A stretch of 12,446 bases of DNA from Planctomycetota bacterium. GTDB lineage: Bacteria > Planctomycetota > MHYJ01 > JACQXL01 > JAVHLO01. The translations under genes were made by a program, and so were the position numbers. Below, in pieces: positions 6,408 to 12,446 of the stretch. The stretch is taken from assembly GCA_031082105.1 (NCBI GenBank), contig JAVHLO010000057.1, positions 1-12,446 of the forward strand. The letters are read 5' to 3'. Under the pieces are notes generated by a model that did not search any database, was not told where the DNA came from, and saw nothing but the letters and a program-made list of their open reading frames with translations. Each line of letters starts with the position of its first letter. Within the stretch, counting starts at the first letter, position 1.

Positions 6408-6593
6408 ATGAACCACTTGCCACCAATAGTGTTTTATTTTCCGATCTGCCTCGTCATCTTCACCGTGCACGCAATCGTGAAGGAGGAGACGATCCTCCGC
6501 ATGGTCAAGCGGTCGCTCAAGAACTCACTCCTCTTTACGCTCGTCCTCGCCGTCGGCTGCGCCCTCGTGACGCTCATCGAGAAGGTCGGGTGA
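6408..6593 (+). CDS. Small two-helix membrane protein (61 aa), unrecognised
   Basis: The 61 residues form two hydrophobic helices (about 6-24 and 40-57) joined by a charged hairpin (KEETILRMVKRSLKNS, 25-40), with a short Glu-Lys-Val-Gly tail. The ATG has GGAG 8 bases upstream, good evidence that it is translated. It is 163 bases downstream of the DUF6677-like gene on the same strand and ends 18 bases before the convergent hydrolase stop. Function is unknown. Its position suggests membership of the lepB-lptB envelope cluster; it could be a small partner subunit. Confidence 0.7.
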   Translation: MNHLPPIVFYFPICLVIFTVHAIVKEETILRMVKRSLKNSLLFTLVLAVGCALVTLIEKVG

Positions 6594-6611
6594 CGCGGCG
6601 GCGCGAGCGAC

Positions 6612-7640
6612 TCAGAGCTCGACCTTCCTCAGCGCGTAGTGCCTTGCGCCCGGCTCGACGAACGTGGCGACTACCTTCGGGTCGTGCTCGAACACCAGCA
6701 GCCATCGCTCGGACGCGGCGCGCGCAAGCAGCTTGCGTTTCTCGACGACGGTCGTGTTCGGGTCCGAATCGTACGCCATAACGTACGGGACGCGCACGTG
6801 CGCAGCCGTCGGTATCAGGTCGCCGCAGAACACGAGAACGGATGCCTGGCGCGGCTTTTTGTCCCCCTCACCCGCACCCTCTACCCCCTCGGGGGGAGAG
6901 GGAACCCCAAGGACCGAATCCCGTCGCCCTTTCTGCTGTGAGTCGGAGCGGATGTCCACTACGTTCGCAGATTGCGCAATCTCCTTCGCCCAGGGCAGAA
7001 TATCCGCGGAGAATCCCGCGCCCCTCTTACCCGCGCCTCCAACGATAACTATCTGATGTCCCGGCGCGTGCCCGCCCGTCTCCACCGCAAACACGCCCGG
7101 CTGCACTTCAGTGTCGGTCTCCAGAAGATTGAGTTTCGCCTCCGCCTTCAGGAGCTGCAGGTCTTCCGCAATAAGGCTGCCGGCCTCGCGCTCCGACGGC
7201 GTCAACGCCCATTCCCACTGGCTCCGCCTGATGTGCACTATCGCGCGCGGAAAAGCCAGCCGCAACGCGCCGGCCGCGTCCCGATGGGTCAGCCCGCCGG
7301 CATGGTCAAAATGGAGGTGCGTCACCACAACATCCGTGATGTCTTCCGGCTTCAGCCCGTTCGCATTGAGCGCGTTGACCACCCCTCCGCCGCCGCGTTC
7401 GATCTTGTAGATGCTCTTCCAGGCGGGGTTCCGGTCCATGCCGATCCCCGCGTCGACCAACAGCGCGAACGACCCGCCGCGCACCAGCATCGGCCGCATC
7501 GCGAGCCTGATCCGGTTCTTGCGGTCGGCCGGGGCGCACTTCTGCCACAACGGTTTCGGCACGACGCCGAACATCGCGCCGCCATCAAGGCGGAAAAAAC
7601 CGTCGAGCAGCGAAAGGACTTCAAGATCGCCGATTCTCAT
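6612..7640 (-). CDS. Metallo-beta-lactamase-fold hydrolase with an internal insertion
   Basis: Probably a soluble zinc-dependent hydrolase of 342 residues; the substrate is unknown. Metal ligands are visible: THLHFDH (107-113, the HxHxDH motif with His108, His110, Asp112 and His113), His195 in GGHAPGHQ, Asp274 in FCGDLIPTAAH, and His319 in VFEHDP. The GDLIPTAAH, PYVMAYD and FEHDP segments are those of lactonase-like MBL-fold proteins (AttM/YtnP-like by general resemblance), not true beta-lactamases. Between strand HQIVIV (195-200) and SVLVFCGD (267-274), where relatives usually have a short turn, there are about 65 extra residues. Residues 247-262 of these are encoded by a palindromic repeat (6861-6902). 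The reading frame stays open. The ATG follows AGGTGAG closely. There is no signal peptide. It is transcribed toward the envelope cluster and ends 18 bases from it. Confidence 0.88.
   Translation of the reverse strand: MRIGDLEVLSLLDGFFRLDGGAMFGVVPKPLWQKCAPADRKNRIRLAMRPMLVRGGSFALLVDAGIGMDRNPAWKSIYKIERGGGGVVNALNANGLKPEDITDVVVTHLHFDHAGGLTHRDAAGALRLAFPRAIVHIRRSQWEWALTPSEREAGSLIAEDLQLLKAEAKLNLLETDTEVQPGVFAVETGGHAPGHQIVIVGGAGKRGAGFSADILPWAKEIAQSANVVDIRSDSQQKGRRDSVLGVPSPPEGVEGAGEGDKKPRQASVLVFCGDLIPTAAHVRVPYVMAYDSDPNTTVVEKRKLLARAASERWLLVFEHDPKVVATFVEPGARHYALRKVEL
6861..6902. repeat. Palindromic repeat inside the MBL hydrolase gene
   Basis: The left arm CCCTCTACCCCC (6877-6888) and right arm GGGGGGAGAGGG (6891-6902) pair over 12 positions with one mismatch around a two-base loop. 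The arms are preceded by CCCCCTCACCCGCA (6863-6876). The overall wording (C-rich lead, CCCTC, G-rich return, GAGAGGG) resembles an intergenic repeat I recognise from many bacterial genomes. Here it is read through in frame as a Pro/Glu/Gly-rich segment (residues 247-262). Confidence 0.7.
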
Positions 7641-7704
7641 GTCTCACCTGCGAACCAGTTCTCAGGATCCGGAACAAAATTCAATATCCCGGCGCTCAGG
7701 ACCA

Positions 7705-7746
7705 ACACGCAAAGACATGAAGGAACACCCGAAAGACCAGGAAACG
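7705..7746. repeat. Degenerate 10-11-bp array (ACACGCAAAG type)
   Basis: Successive units are ACACGCAAAG (7705-7714), ACATGAAGGA (7715-7724), ACACCCGAAAG (7725-7735) and ACCAGGAAACG (7736-7746). The period is 10 to 11 bases with considerable divergence. It lies within the presumed 5' leader of the hydrolase gene, whose RNA would carry the complementary strand. Confidence 0.5.
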
Positions 7747-7775
7747 TCCGGCCTTCAAGCGCGCCTGGAAAATCG

Positions 7776-7794
7776 CGCAGGCTCGAAGCCTGCG
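7776..7794. repeat. Short palindrome CGCAGGCT-CGA-AGCCTGCG
   Basis: Perfect 8-base arms (7776-7783 and 7787-7794) surround a 3-base loop, followed by GCTACA. On the minus strand it reads as TGTAGCCGCAGGCTTCGAG onward, a word I associate with dispersed palindromic repeats. It sits in the predicted hydrolase leader; no T-tract follows on either strand. Confidence 0.6.
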
Positions 7795-7830
7795 GCTACA
7801 GTCCGTGCATGATTCAGGCAAAGGCAAGAT

Positions 7831-7839
7831 AGTATAGCA
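7831..7839 (-). promoter_or_regulatory. Extended -10 promoter candidate for the MBL hydrolase
   Basis: The minus strand reads TGCTATACT (7839 to 7831), an extended -10 (TG-N-TATACT) in a local AT-rich patch. A TTGGCG lies 19 bases upstream, a poor -35 as expected for an extended -10 promoter. The start would be near 7824, leaving a leader of about 185 bases. Confidence 0.4.
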
Positions 7840-7956
7840 TATTCCGCGTGCCGCGCGCCAATTTTCCGCAGACTCTTCTGCCAGGGGCACCGGGAGCAGC
7901 CAAAACGCAAAGGCCGGAGCCACAGCCACGATCTCGAATGACCGCGCCGAGTGCAA

Positions 7957-7985
7957 GGAGAGGCCGGCAGAGATGCCGGCGCTCC
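7957..7985. repeat. Palindrome of the GGAGCGCCGGCA type
   Basis: GCCGGCA (7963-7969) pairs with TGCCGGC (7974-7980) around GAGA. Outer GGAG (7957-7960) also pairs with CTCC (7982-7985), skipping two bases on one side and one on the other. On the minus strand it opens with GGAGCG, the same end word as the 25-base arms at 2950 and 3029. Confidence 0.6.
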
Positions 7986-8073
7986 CGGATACGACGCTTC
8001 GCCGCCGGTCGGTTCACTCATGGCCGAGTCAGACCAGGCAGGTGGGGAAGACCCTGATTTTCCTCGGAATTTC

Positions 8074-8102
8074 TTGACTGTCTCCGGCCAATATGTCAGA
8101 CT
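8074..8102 (+). promoter_or_regulatory. Weak promoter candidate for the 1375-aa gene
   Basis: TTGACT (8074-8079) is followed after 17 bases by CAGACT (8097-8102), which keeps only the A, A and final T of a -10. The hexamer equals the -35 candidate ahead of lepB. Support is slight. Confidence 0.2.
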
Positions 8103-8115
8103 ATCGCGCTGTCAA

Positions 8116-8139
8116 GTTCTTCCGTTCCTTCGTTCTTCG
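8116..8139 (+). repeat. 8-bp direct-repeat array (GTTCTTCC type)
   Basis: Three contiguous units are visible: GTTCTTCC (8116-8123), GTTCCTTC (8124-8131) and GTTCTTCG (8132-8139), followed by a partial GTTGC. The array ends 44 bases before the start of the 1375-residue gene, so it would lie in that gene's 5' leader. Confidence 0.65.
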
Positions 8140-8183
8140 GTTGCAGCTCAACGCTGAACGACCCCGGTTTTGGAGCTCGTCAC

Positions 8184-11100
8184 ATGCGCGAATTCTTCAC
8201 CCGCGTCTCCGACCCGGACCCGATGATGAGCCGGTCCGTTGACCGCGTCTTGCGGACAACGGCGAAAGACTCGACGCCGGTCCGGATTCCCCTCCGTCTC
8301 CTGCAATTGCTGTTTATCTTCTTCGTCGCCTCGGTACTCGTCTGCTCCTGCGCCGGCCAGGGCGGACAGGACGCCGCGCCGACCGGCACGACGCAGCCCG
8401 CGGCAGAGGAACCGAAGACGCAGGCGCCCGACACTCAACCACTCGTCTCCGTCTCGGACGACGAAGTCCCCGCCGACACCGCCCTGCTCGCGGGCGATTT
8501 CGCGAAGGCGTTCTCGATATACAGCGACCTGCTCTTCCGTAACGCCAACGGTCCGTCGGCCGAGTACTACTTCGCGCGGATGCTCGACACTGCATCGAGG
8601 TCGGGCCTTGACATGACACAGCAGGTCGCCGAGACCGCGCGGCGCATCGTCGCCGGGTCCGCGAATCACGAGCTGATCGCGCGTGCCCGCGCCGCGCTCA
8701 TCGCCGACCGGCTCCGCGCGGGCGATCACGCCGCCGCCGTCACGGAAGCAGCCGGGATGTGGTTCGTCCCGGTCTGGAACGTCATCGGCCCATTCGAGAA
8801 CGAGGGCGAGGCGGGTTTCGACGCGGCCGAGCCGCCCGAGCGCGAAGTGAAACAGGACGCGGAGTACAAGGGCAAACAGGGGATGAACCGCTGGTTCGTG
8901 CCGACGGCAAGGCCCGTTTACGGCTATGTCGACCTCGGCGCGATACTCCGCCTCGACGAAAACGTCTTCGCGTACGCGGCAGTCTTCGTCCACTCGCCAC
9001 TCGATGCGGATGGGGCGCTGCATATCGGCACCGACGGCGCGGTAAAGGTGTGGCTGAACAAGAAGCTCGTCCACAAGAACGACGCGTACCGCAATTTCGC
9101 CCTTGATCAGGACGTCGTCCGCGTGAAACTGCGCAAGGGGTGGAACTACCTGCTCGTGAAGTCGTGCCAGAAACGCGGCCCGTGGCGGTTCGCAGTCCGT
9201 GTCACGGACCCGAACGGCGCGAACCTGCCCGACCTGCGGTTCGAGCCGGTGCACGAAAAGCTCTCCGAACCCTGGTCCGAGCCCGCGGAGGCCGCGGCAT
9301 CGATCGACGCGCCGAATGTACACGGCGCCTGCCTTGCCCACCTTGACGGGCTGGCCGCCGGCAATCCGAACCTCCTCCCGGCCCGGATGCAGCGGGCATT
9401 TCTGCTCGCCGCCCGGTCGGTGCTCGATGAGAACGACCGGTTCGTGCGCGACGAGCTCCGAACCGTGTGCGCGAAAGCCGTGCGGAACGGCAGGGACGGC
9501 AAGCCCTACGCGCCCTACCTGTTGTTGCTCGCAAGCCAGGAAGAGCGGAGGAACGGCAAGCTCGAGGCGCTCCGCATCGCGCTTGCGCAGGAGCCCGGTT
9601 CGCCCGTGCTCAACTACGAAATGTCGCTTCTCTATTCGCCGACCCGGGAGGCGACCGAGTGGGAAGCCGCGCGGAGCCGGCGCGGCAGACTGTTCGAGGA
9701 CGAATATTCCCGCCAGTCGGAGAAGGTCTCCATCCCGATGGAGGCCCGGGAAAAGGAACTCCTCGAGCTTGCGCTTGCGGGCCGGATCGACGCTCAACCC
9801 GCCGCCGGACAGGATGCGACCGCGCAGACGCCTCCGCCGTTCGTGCCGGCACTGAAGGCGCTCGCGGAACTCTACTTCAGGCGCGGTGGCGCGTGGGTAT
9901 TCGAGGGACAGCGAATTCTCGCCATCGCGCGCACGACAAATCCGAAGGACATCGCGATACTCCAGAAGAGCGACAGCCTGCGCCCTGCCCTGCCGCCGCA
10001 AAGGGTGAGCCAGCTCGAGGGCTATCTCGCGATCGATTTCACGAACGCGGTCGCGCGCAACGAGCTCGTCCTCTACTACCGTACGCTCGGCCGCTACGAT
10101 GAGGCTGTTGCCGAGCTGCGCAAGCGCCTGCTCATCGACCCCTACGACTTCGATGCCCTCCTCAATATCGCGCAGATATTCGACTCTCTCGACGAGCCCG
10201 GCAAGGCGCTCGCGGCGGTGAAAGAGGCGCTGGAGATCTCCCCGGAGAACCACGGGATATTCGCGTCACTCGGCCACTTCCAGGTGCGGCTCGGGATGCC
10301 TGAGGAGGCGAAGCAGGCGTGGACGAAGTCGCTCGCCATCCTCCCGAGCCAGCCCGAACTCGAGAAGAGGCTGAAGTTCCTCACCAGCGGCGGGCTCGTG
10401 GCACAGCCATCCGTCGAGGCGGAGTTCTGGAAAGGCTACGAGGAGAACCTTGCGCCGCACATCGAGGCGGCCATGGATGCCGGGAACGACGCCAGGTTCG
10501 GATCCGCGACCGCCGCGTTTCTGCTCAAGCATGACCTGGTCTGGCTGAACCCCAACGGCACATCGCGGACGTTCTCCCAGCGCGTACTCAAGATCCTCAC
10601 GGAAAAGGCCGCGCGCGAATTCCAGGTGATCAGCGCGTTCCCGCGAGGGCTCGATTACTACTCGCAGTTCAAGGCCGAGGTGAAACAGGCCAGGCTGATC
10701 AAGCCCGACGGCACGATCATCGAGGGCGTGTGGAAACAGGATTCGGCCGGCGCGTATTTTCAGAAGGTCGACAAGGGCGATATCATCGTCTTCGAATGCC
10801 AGCTCCAGGAAGAGGGCGACCCGCGGTACAAGGGATACTTCGGCCTGATGCTCCCCTTGCAGGTCGGCAGCCTGAACTCGCAGGGGGCAAACTGGACCGA
10901 GAAGAGCAAGGTGACGCTCATCCACCCGACCGAGAAACCAGTCTACTTCCACGAGGTCCGATGCGCCCCCAAGACCGCCTCGATCCAGAAGGACGATCTC
11001 ACCATAAAGGTGTGGGAAGTCGCCTCGCTCCCCGAGGTGGATATGGAACCGCACATGCCGCCGTTCTTCGAGGTGGTCCCGTACGTGCACTTCTCCACCT

Positions 11101-12311
11101 TCCGAACCTGGGATGAGGTTGCCGAATGGTACTGGGGGATATGCAAGGACCAGTTCGAATCGAGCGACCAGATCAGGGAGGCGGTCCGGACCGCCACCGC
11201 CGGACTCGAGTCGCCCCGGGACAAGATCCCCGCGATCTTCCAGAAGCTCGTTGCCGATGTCAGGTACGAGGCGCTGAAGCTCTCGGACCACTCCTACAGG
11301 CCATTCAAGGCGAGCCACACGTACGCGCGCAAGCTCGGCGACTGCAAGGATGTGGCGACGCTGCTGTCAGTCATGCTCGCCGAGGCCGGCATCGAGGCGG
11401 AGTTCGCCCTGGTGCGCGCACTGGACGGATTCACCGGCCGCGTCGACCTGTCGCTGCCGTCCATGAGGATATTCAACCACGCGATCGCCTACGTCCCTCC
11501 ACCGCCGGGTCATGAGAACATCCCCGGCCTGTTCCTCGACGCGACCGCCCGATACTACGGGGCGATGGACCTGCCGGGGATGGACCAGGGCGCGGTTGCC
11601 TTCGTGATGAAAAAGGGCGGGACCTCAGGCCGCGGCGTCGTCATCCCGCACATGCCGCCAGAGGCCAACCTGACACAACAGACCGCCGACGTCGAGATCG
11701 GCCCGGACGGGAACGCGAAGCGCGAATTGCACGCGACCGTGTGCGGACTCGCCGCGGGCGAGATCAGGGCGACCTACCAGGAAGGGACCCGCCGGAAGGA
11801 GGTCTTCGAAAAAAGAATGGCGCGATTCTTCCCGGGCTGCGAGGTCGTCGATGTCCGCTTCTCTGACCTGACGAACTACAACGCGCCGGTGACCTACTCC
11901 GCCATCATCAACGTGCCCAACTTCGCCCGGAAGGAAGGGCGCGCTCTTTCGTTTTCGTTGACACCCATAAGGCTGAACCTGACGCGCGCCTTCGCCCAGC
12001 TCGAGACCCGCAAACACGAACTGGTGATGGACCAACTCTATCGACTCGAACTGCAATCGAGGTACAAGCTGCCTTCGGGCTATGCGCTTGTCAACCCCGA
12101 CCGGATCGTCTGCGATACCTCGCTAAACTGCAAGGGCGCCGAGTACTCGATGAAACGGACGTTCGACGTCGCGAACAGGTTGCTCACCGTCTCCGTCCGG
12201 TTCACGGTGACCGAGCCGCGCATCGCCCAGGGCGACTATCCGGATTTCAGAAAGTTCTGCGTCGACATCGACAAGCTCGAGGACGAGGAGGCCGTGCTGG
12301 AGGCAAAATAG
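8184..12311 (+). CDS. Large lipoprotein with TPR, DUF3857 and transglutaminase-like domains
   Basis: A 1375-residue protein predicted to be lipid-anchored and to face the periplasm. A basic N-region and hydrophobic core (36-53) lead to VCSC, a lipobox-like site with Cys56 as probable anchor, followed by a Pro/Thr/Gln linker (57-90). Then come a TPR-like helical part (about 97-190), a beta-rich domain (about 197-345; VIGPFEN, HIGTDGAVKVWLN, LRKGWNYLLVKS), helical repeats (about 375-610), clear TPRs (about 622-732), DUF3857 (about 795-950) and a transglutaminase core with Cys1054 (GDCKDVATLL), His1099 (FNHAIAYV) and Asp1119 (FLDATARYY). A C-terminal beta domain like DUF3858 follows (about 1165-1365). 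The catalytic triad is intact, so it may act as a thiol peptidase or amidase, but no substrate is known. ATG 8184 has GGAG 9 bases upstream; later Met codons at 8223 and 8226 lack one. It appears monocistronic. Confidence 0.9.
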   Translation: MREFFTRVSDPDPMMSRSVDRVLRTTAKDSTPVRIPLRLLQLLFIFFVASVLVCSCAGQGGQDAAPTGTTQPAAEEPKTQAPDTQPLVSVSDDEVPADTALLAGDFAKAFSIYSDLLFRNANGPSAEYYFARMLDTASRSGLDMTQQVAETARRIVAGSANHELIARARAALIADRLRAGDHAAAVTEAAGMWFVPVWNVIGPFENEGEAGFDAAEPPEREVKQDAEYKGKQGMNRWFVPTARPVYGYVDLGAILRLDENVFAYAAVFVHSPLDADGALHIGTDGAVKVWLNKKLVHKNDAYRNFALDQDVVRVKLRKGWNYLLVKSCQKRGPWRFAVRVTDPNGANLPDLRFEPVHEKLSEPWSEPAEAAASIDAPNVHGACLAHLDGLAAGNPNLLPARMQRAFLLAARSVLDENDRFVRDELRTVCAKAVRNGRDGKPYAPYLLLLASQEERRNGKLEALRIALAQEPGSPVLNYEMSLLYSPTREATEWEAARSRRGRLFEDEYSRQSEKVSIPMEAREKELLELALAGRIDAQPAAGQDATAQTPPPFVPALKALAELYFRRGGAWVFEGQRILAIARTTNPKDIAILQKSDSLRPALPPQRVSQLEGYLAIDFTNAVARNELVLYYRTLGRYDEAVAELRKRLLIDPYDFDALLNIAQIFDSLDEPGKALAAVKEALEISPENHGIFASLGHFQVRLGMPEEAKQAWTKSLAILPSQPELEKRLKFLTSGGLVAQPSVEAEFWKGYEENLAPHIEAAMDAGNDARFGSATAAFLLKHDLVWLNPNGTSRTFSQRVLKILTEKAAREFQVISAFPRGLDYYSQFKAEVKQARLIKPDGTIIEGVWKQDSAGAYFQKVDKGDIIVFECQLQEEGDPRYKGYFGLMLPLQVGSLNSQGANWTEKSKVTLIHPTEKPVYFHEVRCAPKTASIQKDDLTIKVWEVASLPEVDMEPHMPPFFEVVPYVHFSTFRTWDEVAEWYWGICKDQFESSDQIREAVRTATAGLESPRDKIPAIFQKLVADVRYEALKLSDHSYRPFKASHTYARKLGDCKDVATLLSVMLAEAGIEAEFALVRALDGFTGRVDLSLPSMRIFNHAIAYVPPPPGHENIPGLFLDATARYYGAMDLPGMDQGAVAFVMKKGGTSGRGVVIPHMPPEANLTQQTADVEIGPDGNAKRELHATVCGLAAGEIRATYQEGTRRKEVFEKRMARFFPGCEVVDVRFSDLTNYNAPVTYSAIINVPNFARKEGRALSFSLTPIRLNLTRAFAQLETRKHELVMDQLYRLELQSRYKLPSGYALVNPDRIVCDTSLNCKGAEYSMKRTFDVANRLLTVSVRFTVTEPRIAQGDYPDFRKFCVDIDKLEDEEAVLEAK

Positions 12312-12348
12312 GCGTCGATCTTCAGTTTCTGCAACAGCCCTGCTGATC

Positions 12349-12375
12349 CACGGATTGCACGGATTTCACAGATTA
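12349..12375 (+). repeat. 9-bp direct-repeat array (CACGGATTG type)
   Basis: CACGGATTG (12349-12357), CACGGATTT (12358-12366) and CACAGATTA (12367-12375) are three contiguous 9-base units. The array lies 37 bases after the stop of the 1375-residue gene and 27 bases before the next start codon. The unit type is one I recognise from dispersed intergenic repeats in many environmental genomes. Confidence 0.8.
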
Positions 12376-12402
12376 TCTATTGTTTTGGTGCTCGGCGGGA
12401 AC

Positions 12403-12446
12403 ATGAATACAAAAGAAGGACTGCTACATGGCGATATCACCGGGAA
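12403..12446 (+). CDS. N-terminus of a probable GxxExxY-family protein (partial)
   Basis: Only 14 codons are visible (MNTKEGLLHGDITG), cut by the right edge. A short Met-Asn-Thr lead, then Leu-Leu-His-x-Asp/Glu-Ile/Leu-Thr-Gly, is how GxxExxY proteins (PD-(D/E)XK-nuclease-related, function unclear) begin, just before their IIGAAxEVHxxLG segment. GGCGGGA lies shortly upstream as a weak ribosome site. A competing start exists: ATG 12428, in another frame, is preceded by GAAGGA at 7-base spacing and would read MAISPG. Too little sequence remains to decide, so the call rests on resemblance only. Confidence 0.45.
   Translation, partial: MNTKEGLLHGDITG

Larger units (their letters stand above)
7641..8183. 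other. Divergent intergenic region packed with small repeats
   Basis: This 543-base gap separates the leftward hydrolase from the rightward 1375-residue gene. It contains a roughly 10-bp array (7705-7746), two short palindromes (7776-7794 and 7957-7985), an 8-bp array (8116-8139) and candidate promoters in both directions. I see no gene with a convincing start, codon pattern or ribosome site here. Confidence 0.65.

Noticed and set aside
6594..6611. Bidirectional terminator in the 18-base convergent gap
   Set aside because: Only a 5-pair CGAGC/GCTCG stem reaching into the hydrolase stop is visible, with no T-tract on either strand.
8088..8115. Minus-strand promoter TTGACA-16-TATTGG for the hydrolase
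   Set aside because: The -35 is perfect, but the -10 is poor and it lies about 450 bases from the gene; the extended -10 at 7831-7839 is closer and better.
8148..10253. 701-codon open frame antisense to the 1375-residue gene
   Set aside because: Its translation is Arg/Glu/Val-rich with no recognisable domain, it lies opposite a gene with clear domains and a catalytic triad, and GC-rich third positions readily leave an antisense frame open.
10266..11318. 350-codon antisense open frame under the DUF3857/transglutaminase part
   Set aside because: Same compositional shadow: no family resemblance and a position fully inside a well-supported gene.
772..12375. CRISPR array
   Set aside because: All direct repeats here are 7-11 bp, contiguous and degenerate, with no spacers and no cas genes.

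Overview
The window is GC-rich DNA from a Gram-negative-type bacterium. An LptB ATPase implies lipopolysaccharide export, and a large transglutaminase-like protein carries a lipoprotein signal. The architectures (signal peptidase I with a big insert, a TPR plus DUF3857 plus transglutaminase protein with an N-terminal beta domain, a DUF6677-like protein) and the repeat-laden intergenic gaps suggest the PVC group or a neighbouring uncultivated phylum such as Hydrogenedentota or Sumerlaeota. That placement is inference; no rRNA or tRNA gene is present to test it.

Layout. Bases 1-2703, minus strand, read leftward from a good sigma-70-type promoter at 2869-2896: etfB, etfA, then an aspartate-type aminotransferase cut off by the window edge. 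Bases 2704-3118 are a 415-base divergent gap holding that promoter, a structured etfB leader, a strong 25-bp-arm inverted repeat and a possible promoter for the rightward genes. Bases 3119-6593, plus strand: signal peptidase I (lepB) with extra N-terminal membrane helices and an inserted beta-sandwich-like domain, lptB 3 bases later, a DUF6677-like membrane protein, and a 61-residue two-helix membrane protein; this is a plausible cell-envelope operon. Bases 6612-7640, minus strand: a metallo-beta-lactamase-fold hydrolase convergent with it, whose coding sequence contains a palindromic repeat. Bases 7641-8183 are a 543-base divergent gap made largely of small repeats. Bases 8184-12311, plus strand: a 1375-residue lipoprotein with TPR, DUF3857 and transglutaminase-like domains. 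From 12403 the first 14 codons of what looks like a GxxExxY-family protein run off the end.

The most unusual aspect is between the genes. Every gap longer than about 20 bases contains at least one compact element. Some are arrays of three or four degenerate units of 7, 8, 9 or about 10 bases (near 781, 1867, 5732, 5767, 6361, 7705, 8116 and 12349). Others are short palindromes (2950-3029, 6251-6272, 7776-7794, 7957-7985). One palindrome lies in frame inside the hydrolase gene (6861-6902). I recognise several of these word types as ones that recur in environmental bacterial genomes, but I cannot search to confirm it. I found no CRISPR array, transposase, tRNA or rRNA. The long antisense open frames under lepB-lptB and the 1375-residue gene are composition shadows.
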